Below are positions 28,807-37,620 of a stretch of 53,075 nucleotides of DNA, one piece after another (position 1 is the stretch's first letter; each line of letters begins with the position of its first letter). Location of the stretch: contig JAFECR010000010.1 of NCBI GenBank assembly GCA_018242045.1, forward strand, positions 38,244-91,318, in the 5' to 3' direction. Below the pieces are notes generated by a model. That model was not told the origin of the DNA. It saw only the letters and a program-made list of their open reading frames with translations, and did no database searches. Origin of the DNA: Pseudomonadota bacterium. Lineage in GTDB: Bacteria > Pseudomonadota > Gammaproteobacteria > Berkiellales > Berkiellaceae. The translations under genes and the position numbers were made by a program.

Positions 28807-29826
28807 ATGCAAAGACGCTATGTACTTAAATTTATGCTTTGCTGCTTATGTTTTTTTTCAATCTTTACTTTAAGTGCACAAGAAAAACAATTTACAGATA
28901 GAGACGATGTAAAAACTTTTATTCAAATGATGGTACAAAAACATCACTTTGAATCCTCTCAATTAAAAAGTTGGTTGAATAAAGCAACAATCCAACCCAG
29001 TATTCTAAAAGCAATTGCCAAACCTGCAGAAAAATTACCCTGGCATCGTTACCAACCCATTTTTCTGACCCAACAAAGAATAGATGGTGGGGTTGCTTTT
29101 TGGGAACAAAACCAAACGGCCCTTTTGCAAGCTCAAAAAAAATATGGCGTACCACCTGAAATTATTATTGCCATCATCGGCGTTGAAACCTTTTATGGTA
29201 AACAAACTGGCCAATATTCCGTACTCGATTCCCTAGTCACCTTAGGATTTGAATATCCGCCGCGATCACAATTTTTTCTTTCAGAACTTGCTGAATTTTT
29301 GCTTTTGGCCAGAGAAGAAAAATGGGACCCGACACAAGTAAAAGGTTCTTATGCCGGTGCAATGGGTAAAGCTCAATTTATTGCCAGCAGTTATAGACGT
29401 TATGGAATAGATTTTAATCAAAATGGCCATCGCGATCTGATTAACAACGTTGATGATGCGATAGGCAGCGTTGCTAACTACTTTAAAGTACATGGCTGGC
29501 AAAAAGATGCCTTAATTGTGATCCCTGCTAGCGTTAGCGGCGATAAATTCCAAAAAGTTCTAGCAAGTAATAATAACCCCAAGCCTTCTTTTAAATTCGA
29601 AAATATATCTCAACTGGGCATTAGTCTAAAACAATCTATCCCCTACAAACAAAAACAAGATCCTTTTTCATTAATTTCGCTAGAAGGAAAATCGGGCCCT
29701 GAATATTGGCTGGGAGCCAATAATTTTTATGTGATTACCAGATACAATCATAGCAGCCTCTATGCTATGGCCGTTTATGATTTAAGCGAAAAAATTAAAG
29801 CAGCCTATTTAAACAAAGCTTTATGA
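28807..29826 (+). CDS. mltB: Lytic murein transglycosylase B
   Basis: MltB cleaves glycan strands to leave 1,6-anhydro ends. The catalytic Glu lies in IIGVETFYGKQTG near residue 127, and GSYAGAMGKAQFIASSYRRY is the family signature. The protein has an N-terminal signal (LCCLCFFSIFTLSAQ) without a clear lipobox, so it may be soluble periplasmic, unlike the E. coli lipoprotein. The ATG at 28807 with GGGG upstream puts the start 11 bases after rodA; longer in-frame starts would overlap rodA without need. Confidence 0.95.
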   Translation: MQRRYVLKFMLCCLCFFSIFTLSAQEKQFTDRDDVKTFIQMMVQKHHFESSQLKSWLNKATIQPSILKAIAKPAEKLPWHRYQPIFLTQQRIDGGVAFWEQNQTALLQAQKKYGVPPEIIIAIIGVETFYGKQTGQYSVLDSLVTLGFEYPPRSQFFLSELAEFLLLAREEKWDPTQVKGSYAGAMGKAQFIASSYRRYGIDFNQNGHRDLINNVDDAIGSVANYFKVHGWQKDALIVIPASVSGDKFQKVLASNNNPKPSFKFENISQLGISLKQSIPYKQKQDPFSLISLEGKSGPEYWLGANNFYVITRYNHSSLYAMAVYDLSEKIKAAYLNKAL

Positions 29827-29864
29827 CTTCTAATCCATAAAACGCCAAGGAAGCGAAAGGAATC

Positions 29865-30971
29865 ATGCTCAAATTAAACCAATTATTGACAGTTTCATTG
29901 GTGTCAATCGCTTTGATACTGAGTGGTTGTGGTTCTCATGGGCCACATAAACCTACTGTTTGGAAACGGGCCAAAAAAGAAAACAAAGAAACCCCAGATG
30001 GACCACCTGAAATGGATATGGATGTCTCACATATCCCAAATGCCATTCCTATGATAGAGCCTTTAAGTCGCTATGGTAATCCTGCGAAATATGAAGTCTT
30101 TGGAGTACATTATCACACCATGCCACATAGTCATGGTTATTCAGCTGAAGGTACCGCTTCTTGGTATGGACGTAAATTTCACGGTCAACGCACGTCCAGT
30201 GGCGAACCTTATGATATGTTTGGGATGACTGCTGCTCATCGCTCATTACCCTTACCCACTTATGCTAAAGTTAAAAATCTTGTCAATGGCAAAGAAGTCA
30301 TTGTCAAAATTAACGATAGAGGCCCTTTTGTTAAAGATAGACTGATAGATCTTTCCTATGCTGCTGCCAAAAAACTGGGCATTCATGCCAAGGGAACTGG
30401 CAAAGTACTTATTACTGCCATCGATCCTGCGGCATGGCATAAGCAACAAAAAGAGCATCTCAAGCTTGCTCAAAAGTCTAATGCTGGTTCAACTAAACAA
30501 CAAAAATCAACGACCACAACCACCAAAGCTACCCAAGCAAAAAACAAATCAAAGGAACAACCAACACAAAACAAGAAATCAACTCAGCTAGCTCAAGCAA
30601 ACACGCCAAAGTCGCAGAAGGCAAAAGCCAAACTCGCCTCTACTGAAAGCAAGAAGCCACCCACGAATACTAAAGGACAGGCATCCGATAAAAAGAATAC
30701 GCAACTTGCCAAAGCTAACAAGCAGTTATATTTGCAACTAGGTTCATTTAGCAAAGAAACCAACGCTCAACAATTAGCTAAACGCGCCACTACGCTGACC
30801 CAAGCCCTTGATCAAGTTGGCGTTAAAGTAGTAACCGGAAAGTTGGCAAACAAAGAATCGTTTAGAGTCCGTATTGGACCGCTTAAAAATGAACAACAGG
30901 CAGAAAATCTTAAGAAAAAATTGGTTGCTTTAAATGCAGGAGATCAAGCAAAACTAATTTACGAAAATTGA
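29865..30971 (+). CDS. rlpA: Septal-ring-type lipoprotein RlpA with SPOR domain
   Basis: RlpA is an outer-membrane lipoprotein that in some bacteria cleaves peptide-free glycan. Its lipobox LILSGC gives Cys22. A double-psi beta-barrel domain follows (about 95-195; GTASWYGRKFHGQRTSSGE, with E, D and H retained as in active RlpA). Next comes a Lys/Thr/Gln-rich linker of about 90 residues, then a SPOR domain (about 285-368; LYLQLGSFS) that binds denuded glycan. AAGGAATC precedes the ATG. The linker is unusually long and low in complexity. Confidence 0.94.
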   Translation: MLKLNQLLTVSLVSIALILSGCGSHGPHKPTVWKRAKKENKETPDGPPEMDMDVSHIPNAIPMIEPLSRYGNPAKYEVFGVHYHTMPHSHGYSAEGTASWYGRKFHGQRTSSGEPYDMFGMTAAHRSLPLPTYAKVKNLVNGKEVIVKINDRGPFVKDRLIDLSYAAAKKLGIHAKGTGKVLITAIDPAAWHKQQKEHLKLAQKSNAGSTKQQKSTTTTTKATQAKNKSKEQPTQNKKSTQLAQANTPKSQKAKAKLASTESKKPPTNTKGQASDKKNTQLAKANKQLYLQLGSFSKETNAQQLAKRATTLTQALDQVGVKVVTGKLANKESFRVRIGPLKNEQQAENLKKKLVALNAGDQAKLIYEN

Positions 30972-31046
30972 CCGGGAACTCCAGCCAATGACATGGTAAA
31001 CTAAGCGCAAAGCGCCGTTATCATATAACATTGTGGGGTAACTAAC

Positions 31047-32246
31047 ATGTATCGACTATTATCGCTGTGGATGAGTTTCCTTTTCATGCTTTTGCTGACA
31101 CCATTGTGTGTTTTAGCAGCAACCCCCATCACGGCAGTGCCTACCCCCCCTCAAATTGAAGCTGAGGCTTATATCCTTGTCGATTACCGCAGCGGCAAAA
31201 TATTAGCTGAAAAAGAACCTAACAAGCGAATAGATCCCGCTAGTTTAACCAAAATGATGACTGTTTACGTGTTTGATCACGAACTTCAAAATGGTCATTT
31301 CACTTTAGAAGACGAAATCGCCGTCAGTGAAAATGCTTGGAAGACAGAAGGATCAAGAATGTTTGTTCCTGTTAACAAGAAAATCAAAGCCAAAGATCTG
31401 CTACGCGGGATCATTATTCAATCAGGGAACGATGCCACTGTCGCACTAGCAGAGTATGTTGCGGGTAGCGAAAAAGCATTTACCGATGTGATGAATCAGT
31501 ACGCGCAACGACTTGGTATGAAGGATACCCATTTTGCAAATTCAACTGGGATCCCAGATCCAGAACATTACACCACTGCACATGATTTAAGCATATTAGC
31601 AAACGCCCTTATTTCCCAGTTTCCTGAAACTTACAAAATTTATTCGGAAAAATGGTTTACCTTTAATGGCATTAAGCAACCCAATCGCAATCGTTTATTG
31701 TGGCGTGAACCCTATATCGATGGTATTAAAACAGGACACTCAAGCACCGCAGGGTATTGCTTAGCAGCTTCAGGTCAAAAAGATAATATGCGGTTAATTT
31801 CTGTGCTTGTTGGCGCTAAATCTGAAAGCGATAGAACCGAGCAAACATTACAATTATTACGCTTTGGATTTCGATTCTTTGAGACCCATCATCTTTTCCA
31901 AGCTAACACTACTTTAAATGAACCTCGAGTTTGGATGGGCGATCGCAAAAAACTGGCTCTTGGCATTAACCGGGACTTATACATCACTATCCCTCAAGGC
32001 CAATATAAAAGCTTGGATGCGAAAATGAATATTGATAAAGGCCTCACTGCACCGATTAATAAAGGCGAAAATCATGGCAAACTTATTGTTAAGCTGGGTG
32101 ATGAGTTAATTGCAGAAATGCCCTTGGTGGCTTTGGAAAACGTAGACAAAGGCACAGTTTGGGATCGTTTCTCGGATTATATTAGTCTTGGTTTTCAAAA
32201 GATGCTAAATTCATCAACCAATGAAGCATCAACCCAAGGCACTTAA
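31047..32246 (+). CDS. dacA: D-alanyl-D-alanine carboxypeptidase, PBP5/6 type
   Basis: DacA trims the terminal D-Ala of peptidoglycan stem peptides. After a signal peptide ending near residue 25, the motifs are S-L-T-K (Ser66), S-G-N (Ser126) and K-T-G-H (Lys228), all as in PBP5. A C-terminal beta domain precedes a short amphipathic tail that should hold the protein on the inner membrane. The stop overlaps the ybeD start by one base (TAATG). Confidence 0.95.
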   Translation: MYRLLSLWMSFLFMLLLTPLCVLAATPITAVPTPPQIEAEAYILVDYRSGKILAEKEPNKRIDPASLTKMMTVYVFDHELQNGHFTLEDEIAVSENAWKTEGSRMFVPVNKKIKAKDLLRGIIIQSGNDATVALAEYVAGSEKAFTDVMNQYAQRLGMKDTHFANSTGIPDPEHYTTAHDLSILANALISQFPETYKIYSEKWFTFNGIKQPNRNRLLWREPYIDGIKTGHSSTAGYCLAASGQKDNMRLISVLVGAKSESDRTEQTLQLLRFGFRFFETHHLFQANTTLNEPRVWMGDRKKLALGINRDLYITIPQGQYKSLDAKMNIDKGLTAPINKGENHGKLIVKLGDELIAEMPLVALENVDKGTVWDRFSDYISLGFQKMLNSSTNEASTQGT

Positions 32247-32515
32247 TGAATACACAACAAAGGGGTAAACTCACTTTTCCTTGTGAGTTTACCCTTAAAA
32301 TTGTGGGAATGGCGAATAATGAGTTTGAAATGGCAGTTTTAAAGATCCTTCATCATCACTTCCCTAAATTAGGCGAAAGTGCCATTTCAACTAAGTTGAG
32401 CAAAAATGGCAAATACTTAGCCTATTCGGCGACAGTGCAGGTGGTTAGCCAAGCTCAACTTGATGCAACTTATCTTGATCTCAGCGCCCACCCGCTTGTG
32501 TTGTTTGTCTTATAA
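32246..32515 (+). CDS. ybeD: UPF0250 (DUF493) family protein YbeD
   Basis: This 89-residue protein belongs to the small ACT-like YbeD family, recognised by FPCEFTLKIVGMANNEFE and SKNGKYLAYSATVQV. The family lies between dacA and lipB in many gammaproteobacteria; its molecular role is not settled. Both ends overlap the neighbouring genes by one base (TAATG), indicating coupled translation. Confidence 0.93.
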   Translation: MNTQQRGKLTFPCEFTLKIVGMANNEFEMAVLKILHHHFPKLGESAISTKLSKNGKYLAYSATVQVVSQAQLDATYLDLSAHPLVLFVL

Positions 32516-33156
32516 TGATCCCGCTTTCCTTTAAGCATACGCCTGAACTTCAACCTTATGAAGTTATTTATCAAAAAATGCGTGACTATACTTTAACGAG
32601 AACAGCCGATACACAGGATATGCTTTGGTTGCTAGAACATTGCCCTGTTTTTACCCAAGGGCAAGCAGGCAAACATGAACACCTATTAGATCCTGGTAAT
32701 ATTCCTGTTGTCCAAAGTGATCGTGGTGGGCAAATCACTTACCATGGCCCAGGGCAACTTATGATTTATACACTCTTTGATTTAAAGCGCTTAGGGCTTG
32801 GCATTAAAGCTTTTGTGCAGCAATTAGAACAAATCATTATCTTGTTACTCAAAAAATATAATATCAAAGCGCATACGCTATGCAATGCCCCAGGCGTCTA
32901 TGTCAATGGTGCTAAAATTTGCTCCTTAGGATTACGTGTGAGACATCAACGTACTTATCATGGATTGAGCTTAAACATTAATATGGATCTTAAGCCCTTC
33001 TCTGGCATCAACCCTTGTGGGTTTGCTAATTTAAAAATGACACAAATAAGCGATTTTGTCCCCAAAATTAGCGTAAATGAAGTCGCTAATGAGATCCCTC
33101 CCCTATTTATTAATCAGTTTAACTGCAGATCCAAAAGCAGTGTGGAGAAGTTATGA
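32515..33156 (+). CDS. lipB: Octanoyl-ACP:protein octanoyltransferase
   Basis: LipB moves octanoate from acyl carrier protein to lipoyl domains of 2-oxoacid dehydrogenases. The signature [16 protein letters not shown] is present, as are the catalytic Lys134 (GAKICSLG) and Cys168 (INPCG). The length of 213 is normal. It overlaps lipA by four bases, and the two enzymes act in sequence. Confidence 0.97.
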   Translation: MIPLSFKHTPELQPYEVIYQKMRDYTLTRTADTQDMLWLLEHCPVFTQGQAGKHEHLLDPGNIPVVQSDRGGQITYHGPGQLMIYTLFDLKRLGLGIKAFVQQLEQIIILLLKKYNIKAHTLCNAPGVYVNGAKICSLGLRVRHQRTYHGLSLNINMDLKPFSGINPCGFANLKMTQISDFVPKISVNEVANEIPPLFINQFNCRSKSSVEKL

Positions 33157-34088
33157 CAAAGCAACGCGGTGAAGAAAAATTTGCACGGATCCCAATCAAA
33201 ATTGTCCCAACACCCGTTGCTCTGCGAAAACGGTTACCCGAATGGATCCGCATTAAAGCATCTGTTAGTCCCGCAGTTGGTAATCTTAAAAAACTACTAC
33301 GTGAACATCAATTAGTTACTGTATGTGAAGAGGCTGCTTGCCCAAACTTAAGCGAATGTTTTAGTCATGGCACAGCCACTTTCATGATTATGGGAGATAA
33401 ATGCACGAGACGTTGTACATTTTGTGATGTCGCCCATGGTCGGCCTGATCCCTTAAATCCTAATGAACCTTTAAATTTAGCCAAAGCCCTTGGAAAAATG
33501 GGTTTAAAATATGTGGTGATCACTTCGGTAGATAGAGATGATCTCAGAGATGGTGGAGGCAGTCATTTTGCAGCTTGTATTCAGGCTGCCCGCGAACATT
33601 GCCCTAATACTAAAATTGAAATACTGGTACCAGATTTTCGGGGGCGGATGGAAAAGGCCTTAGCACAACTTGCCTTGGCACTGCCAGATGTCTTTAACCA
33701 CAATCTTGAAACCGTGCCAAGATTGTACAAACAAGTTCGGCCAGGCTCAGACTATCATGAATCGCTTAAACTCATTAAAACCTTTAAGGCAAGATTTCCT
33801 CAGATCCCCACTAAATCTGGCATCATGCTTGGATTAGGGGAAACCAATGAAGAAGTCATTGAAACCTTAAAAGACTTACGCGCTCATGACTGTGATATGC
33901 TCACATTAGGGCAATATCTACAACCCAGTCGTTTTCATATGCCTGTTGCACGTTACGTCTCCCCGCAAGAGTTTGATCTGCTTGCCAAAGATGCTTTTGC
34001 TTTAGGATTTGTTAATGTTGCCAGTGGCCCTTTAGTCCGCTCATCGTATCATGCTGATAAGCAAGCTGCCGGCGATGTGGTTTCTTAG
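33153..34088 (+). CDS. lipA: Lipoyl synthase
   Basis: LipA inserts two sulfurs into the protein-bound octanoyl group. The auxiliary cluster motif [12 protein letters not shown] and the radical-SAM motif CTRRCTFC are both intact, and the C-terminal region contains the RSSYHAD segment expected for LipA. GGAG lies 5 bases before the ATG. It is the last gene of the cluster and is followed by a hairpin terminator. Confidence 0.97.
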   Translation: MTKQRGEEKFARIPIKIVPTPVALRKRLPEWIRIKASVSPAVGNLKKLLREHQLVTVCEEAACPNLSECFSHGTATFMIMGDKCTRRCTFCDVAHGRPDPLNPNEPLNLAKALGKMGLKYVVITSVDRDDLRDGGGSHFAACIQAAREHCPNTKIEILVPDFRGRMEKALAQLALALPDVFNHNLETVPRLYKQVRPGSDYHESLKLIKTFKARFPQIPTKSGIMLGLGETNEEVIETLKDLRAHDCDMLTLGQYLQPSRFHMPVARYVSPQEFDLLAKDAFALGFVNVASGPLVRSSYHADKQAAGDVVS

Positions 34089-34089
34089 G

Positions 34090-34117
34090 GCAAAGGCGAC
34101 TTTGCTTTTATCGTTTT
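34090..34117 (+). terminator. Intrinsic terminator after lipA
   Basis: GCAAAG (34090-34095) and CTTTGC (34100-34105) form a six-pair stem with a GCGA loop, followed by TTTTATCGTTTT. It begins 2 bases after the lipA stop and probably ends the long mrdA-lipA transcript. Confidence 0.65.
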
Positions 34118-34210
34118 AATACTACCAATTATCTAATACACTTTAGCTTTCTAACTCTCGTGGAATATAATCCGACCTTATTCAAAATACACTAAATTGA
34201 TGAGGTTTTT

Positions 34211-35788
34211 ATGAAAGATGGAATAGCAGCAATATACAATGGAATAACGACAGCATTTGGCTTATCTTCAAATTATTACGAAAAAATACTGCTGAGTGCA
34301 GCAGCAACTGGCGATACTGAAAAGGCAAAAAGTGCACTTAACAACGGCAAAATAGAGATAAATTATGATAAGGGACCCAATAAGGATACCGCCCTACATC
34401 AAGGAGCAGAAAATGGTCATATCGAAATAGTTAAGCTTCTTTTGGAAAATCAAGGGATAAAGCTAGACCAGCAAAATATAAATCTAGAAACACCGCTGCA
34501 CAAGGCAGTTGAGCATAATCACGCAGATATCGTTTTATTATTAGCCAATGAAACCTCATTAAATATTCCCAATAAAGATGGCTTTACACCGTTAGCATTG
34601 TTAATCATGAAGGGTAAACTTGATATCATTATTAAGTACGTTCAATTAAATGATATTTCAATTGCCCACTATAACAACGTCATTTTGCAGGCTATCGAAT
34701 TAAAAAGAATAGATCTGGCTTTAGGACTTATCAAACAAGCATCACGTAATATTGAAATCAATAAGTCTCAATGGTTTGAAGCTGCGGTTAAACTTGGCGA
34801 TCCTAATGCTGTCGCAGCCTTGTTTGAACACTTCAACCTAACAGAATCTCAATTAAATAAACTGCTTAATACTTCTGTCATTATCAATAAAAATGACGTT
34901 GCTAAAGTACTTTTGCTAAATGGCGCATGTGCAAATAATGAATCATCACCGCTCTTGTTTGCAGCTCAAAAAGGCTATACTGATTTGCTTAAAACACTCT
35001 TACAAGCCGGCGCAAAACTTGATGCGCATGATATTGATGGTAATAACGTGCTACATCTTAGTATCAAAGGTTTACATTTAGATACTTTTAAAAATTTAGT
35101 TAATAGTTATATGGATCTAAGTGAAAGCAACGTAGCGGGTCAAACGGCAAGCGATCTCATTTCTCTTGAAATTGCTAGTACCAGGCAATTAAAAAATATT
35201 TTGCTTGAGAAATTTAGCAACCATCTTCGAAATGCCACGCAGGCAAAGATAGAGCTTTCTCAAGCATTGAATGATGCTGTTAAGCTCCTAAAAAAGGAAG
35301 AGCAAATATTGTCCGATAAGCTAGAAAAACTTATTTCAATGAAAGCCTTGTTAGACAATGCTGAGAATTTTAAAGCTAATTTACTCATACCTAGAGTAAA
35401 ATCACCTCTAAAACTGATGCCAGCAAAAAGTACTCAGTCTGCAAATATGCAACCCTCTTCTCACACCTTTGATATTTATCCCAATCTTGTTGATGAGCCA
35501 CTCACCCATGGTCAAGGTATTCATTTTTCCCAGGACAAACGAAAAGTGGGTAGCAAAAGCGCTCGTCCTGCAGAATTTGATTTTGGTGCAGAACAACCAG
35601 ATGAGAAAAAATTAAAACTTGAAGATAATAGCACAAATATCTTACCATCTAATAATAATACCAGTTCAAGATCTAATAGAAATGATAATAGCTTTAGCGC
35701 TAATACAAAGGTCAATAGCTCAAATGCTAGCGCTAATGCAAATGGGAAAGAGAATGGCTCTGATAAAAGACAAAGCCCTAGCTATTAA
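34211..35788 (+). CDS. Ankyrin-repeat protein, putative secreted effector
   Basis: The 525-residue protein has ankyrin repeats at about 28-150 (TALHQGAENGHIEIVKLLL, TPLHKAVEHNHADIVLLL) and again at about 243-318 (SPLLFAAQKGYTDLLKTLL). A coiled coil follows near 345-390, then an Asn/Ser-rich disordered tail. Two basic patches in the tail (DKRKVGSKSARP near 441 and PDEKKLKLED near 463) resemble nuclear localisation signals. There is no signal peptide. GAGG precedes the ATG. Ankyrin proteins of Legionellales are often type IV effectors; that role is inference here. Confidence 0.85.
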   Translation: MKDGIAAIYNGITTAFGLSSNYYEKILLSAAATGDTEKAKSALNNGKIEINYDKGPNKDTALHQGAENGHIEIVKLLLENQGIKLDQQNINLETPLHKAVEHNHADIVLLLANETSLNIPNKDGFTPLALLIMKGKLDIIIKYVQLNDISIAHYNNVILQAIELKRIDLALGLIKQASRNIEINKSQWFEAAVKLGDPNAVAALFEHFNLTESQLNKLLNTSVIINKNDVAKVLLLNGACANNESSPLLFAAQKGYTDLLKTLLQAGAKLDAHDIDGNNVLHLSIKGLHLDTFKNLVNSYMDLSESNVAGQTASDLISLEIASTRQLKNILLEKFSNHLRNATQAKIELSQALNDAVKLLKKEEQILSDKLEKLISMKALLDNAENFKANLLIPRVKSPLKLMPAKSTQSANMQPSSHTFDIYPNLVDEPLTHGQGIHFSQDKRKVGSKSARPAEFDFGAEQPDEKKLKLEDNSTNILPSNNNTSSRSNRNDNSFSANTKVNSSNASANANGKENGSDKRQSPSY

Positions 35789-35814
35789 CTTTTATTTTCA
35801 TTTTCATTTTTATT

Positions 35815-36438
35815 TTATGGTAACTCTGAGCACTTCATATAGTGCTCATAGCTTGATGTCCCTTTGGCATTTTCAATTTTGTTAACCCATTGGGACATTT
35901 CTTGCAGCTCATTAAAATGTTCTGCAACATTGACCAAAGCAGCTTGCGCAAAAATATTGCCTTGAAGCGCCAATGATTCACCCTTTTCTTTGATGCATCG
36001 ATAGCGATTATCGTCATTAATATCCATAGCCTGGCGATCCATTTGATGGCGCATCTGTGTTTCTATCCAATTTTCATAACATTGAGCATAAAACTTTCTT
36101 ACTAGCTTTTTTTCATCAAGTTGACAATTTTGGATATTATATTCGAGATTCTTTTTTTCCCAGGTTAAATATTTAAGAAAGGCTTTATACATTATATTTT
36201 TTTCTTGATTATAAAATCCTTCAAGTGCGTCTTGCGTGTTTAACTCACATGCTTCATCAAATTCACATTGGGTCATTAACCGAATAATATTATATTTTGC
36301 AGTTAAACGCTTGACCGGATCTGATTCATATTCCTGGATCATCTCTAATTTTCCAACAAGATCGATTTCAACAACACTTGAATAAGCTGAAGTGCTAAAC
36401 CATGTTGCCAAGAATGTGAATAACAAATGTTTAATCAT
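35815..36438 (-). CDS. Exported hypothetical protein with six conserved-looking Cys
   Basis: A signal peptide (MIKHLLFTFLATWFSTSAYS) is followed by about 187 residues of charged helix with Cys in TQCEFDEACEL, NCQ, AQCYE, YRCIK and MKCSE. The ATG at 36438 has AGGTG 5 bases upstream; a GTG two codons earlier is less likely. The segment RCIKEKGESLALQGNIFAQA is loosely like QCVTVGMRSMAVSGNFIAAE in the exported protein at 8019-8417, which may point to a shared lineage-specific family. No known domain is recognised. Confidence 0.72.
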   Translation of the reverse strand: MIKHLLFTFLATWFSTSAYSSVVEIDLVGKLEMIQEYESDPVKRLTAKYNIIRLMTQCEFDEACELNTQDALEGFYNQEKNIMYKAFLKYLTWEKKNLEYNIQNCQLDEKKLVRKFYAQCYENWIETQMRHQMDRQAMDINDDNRYRCIKEKGESLALQGNIFAQAALVNVAEHFNELQEMSQWVNKIENAKGTSSYEHYMKCSELP

Positions 36439-36502
36439 ATTCACCTAAGTGAATTCGCAATTTAACTTAATGTTATAATATTATAATAGATGAAATAAGG
36501 GT

Positions 36503-36530
36503 GCTAAAATAGAGGGTATTGCTACCCTCT
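36503..36530 (-). terminator. Intrinsic terminator of the Hsp20 gene
   Basis: AGAGGGTA (36511-36518) and TACCCTCT (36523-36530) form an eight-pair stem with a four-base loop. On the minus strand it is followed by ATTTTAGC. It lies 2 bases past the Hsp20 stop, in the right orientation. Confidence 0.65.
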
Positions 36531-36532
36531 GT

Positions 36533-36979
36533 TCAGTCTTCTTCCACAACCGTAATTTTTCGTTGGTGTTTGCCTTCAATGGCTTTTGGTAGATGAATTG
36601 CTAAAACACCTTGTTTTACTTTAGCAGTGATTTTGCTTGCATCCACTGATTCTGGCAAAGTAAATTGTCGATAAAACTTACCACTTGTACGTTCGATACG
36701 GTAGTAGTTTTTCTCTTTTTCTTTGGTTTCCTTGATAGTCGTTCTTTCCCCTTTTACGGTTAAAGTATTACCGTCCATGTCAATTTCAATCTCCTTAGGA
36801 TCAACGCCTGGAATATCAGCAAACACTATAAATTCGGTTGTTTCTTCTTTGATATCCACTTTAGGCGCCCATGCCTTTTCAGGCACCAACGCCGCATCAG
36901 CATTCCACCCCATCAAAGGTAAAAGCTCATTTTGCAATTCACGGAATATAGATAAAGGTTGATGATATCGGTAACTCAT
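36533..36979 (-). CDS. Small heat-shock protein, Hsp20 family
   Basis: The 148-residue protein has an alpha-crystallin domain at about 38-140, with KVDIKEETTEFIVFADIPGV and the C-terminal strand GVLAIHLPKA. Hsp20 holdases bind unfolding proteins and hand them to DnaK and ClpB. A strong GGAGG site precedes the ATG, and a sigma-32 promoter lies 45-72 bases upstream. The start MSYRYHQPLSIFRELQNEL is that of class A bacterial Hsp20 rather than enterobacterial IbpA. The C-terminal I-x-I motif is weak (KITVVEED). Confidence 0.95.
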   Translation of the reverse strand: MSYRYHQPLSIFRELQNELLPLMGWNADAALVPEKAWAPKVDIKEETTEFIVFADIPGVDPKEIEIDMDGNTLTVKGERTTIKETKEKEKNYYRIERTSGKFYRQFTLPESVDASKITAKVKQGVLAIHLPKAIEGKHQRKITVVEED

Positions 36980-37023
36980 ATAATTTCCTCCACTTGCGTT
37001 TTTTTCAATCTATCCATTACTTA

Positions 37024-37051
37024 AGATGGGGGTCGTTTTTGATATTTCAAG
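37024..37051 (-). promoter_or_regulatory. Sigma-32 (RpoH) heat-shock promoter of the Hsp20 gene
   Basis: On the minus strand, CTTGAAA (37051-37045) and CCCCATCT (37031-37024) are separated by 13 bases. The gammaproteobacterial RpoH consensus is CTTGAAA, an 11-16 base gap, then CCCCATNT, so the match is complete. Transcription would start near 37016, leaving a leader of about 37 bases before the Hsp20 ATG. Confidence 0.88.
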
Positions 37052-37390
37052 AGCAAAAAATAGTGTATTCGCACTACTTAGAAATTATCTTTGCAAAAAA
37101 AAAACAATGAACATTTTTACTAAAAAATAATTTGGTTAGACAAAAAAACCATAAACAAAAAGAAATTAAAATACCGATTGCCAAGCAAACATCAGGATTT
37201 ATTCATAAACTATTTAACCAACCAAGCATTGTTGTCTTTATTTTTAAACTTACTAAATTTGGTGACGTTAAAAAAATTAAAATTCATTTTTAAACTTCAC
37301 CGCGATTCATCAGAAAGATATTGTTATTGGGCTAATAATAGCGAGCGATCTCAATAACATTCTAAGATCGCGACACCTTGGAAAAGAGTA
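37052..37390. other. AT-rich intergenic region between divergent Hsp20 and HU-like genes
   Basis: This 339-base stretch is very AT-rich with several A-runs and no credible gene. One hairpin is visible: GCGATCT (37345-37351) pairs with AGATCGC (37365-37371). A repeat array follows from 37391. I see no tRNA-like or riboswitch-like structure. Confidence 0.5.
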
Positions 37391-37490
37391 ATATACTCGC
37401 GCCAGTTTGAATTTAGGAACAGCCAACTAATAATCCACCTTTGCGAGAAACGAAGCAACGCGCCAATCCAGTCTTTTTTCTGGGTTCAAG
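37391..37490. repeat. Interspersed repeat copy 5, hybrid with TTGCGAG...CGAAGCAA core
   Basis: The left end ATATACTCGCGCCAGTTTGA and ATTTAGG match the TIR family. The interior instead reads TTTGCGAGAAACGAAGCAAC then GCGCCAATCCAGTCTTTTTT, a palindrome-bearing sequence similar to small repeats seen in many proteobacterial genomes. Related pieces are at 44568-44614 and, truncated, at 53061-53075. Confidence 0.7.
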
Positions 37491-37550
37491 TATATACTCG
37501 CGCCATTTTGAATCCCACATCAAGTACGGGATTCAAAATGGAAAGAGTAT
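37491..37550. repeat. Interspersed repeat copy 6, short palindromic form
   Basis: The sequence starts TATATACTCGCGCCATTTTG and ends ATTCAAAATGGAAAGAGTAT. ATTTTGAATCCC and GGGATTCAAAAT form a 12-base perfect inverted repeat around CACATCAAGTAC. The whole unit could fold into one long hairpin. It lies 70 bases upstream of the HU-like gene. Confidence 0.75.
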
Positions 37551-37620
37551 AAATGATGTTTCATTTTATTTTTCCATGTGATAACTTAGCTTCGTTTTTT
37601 AACCTCAAAAGGAAAATTAC

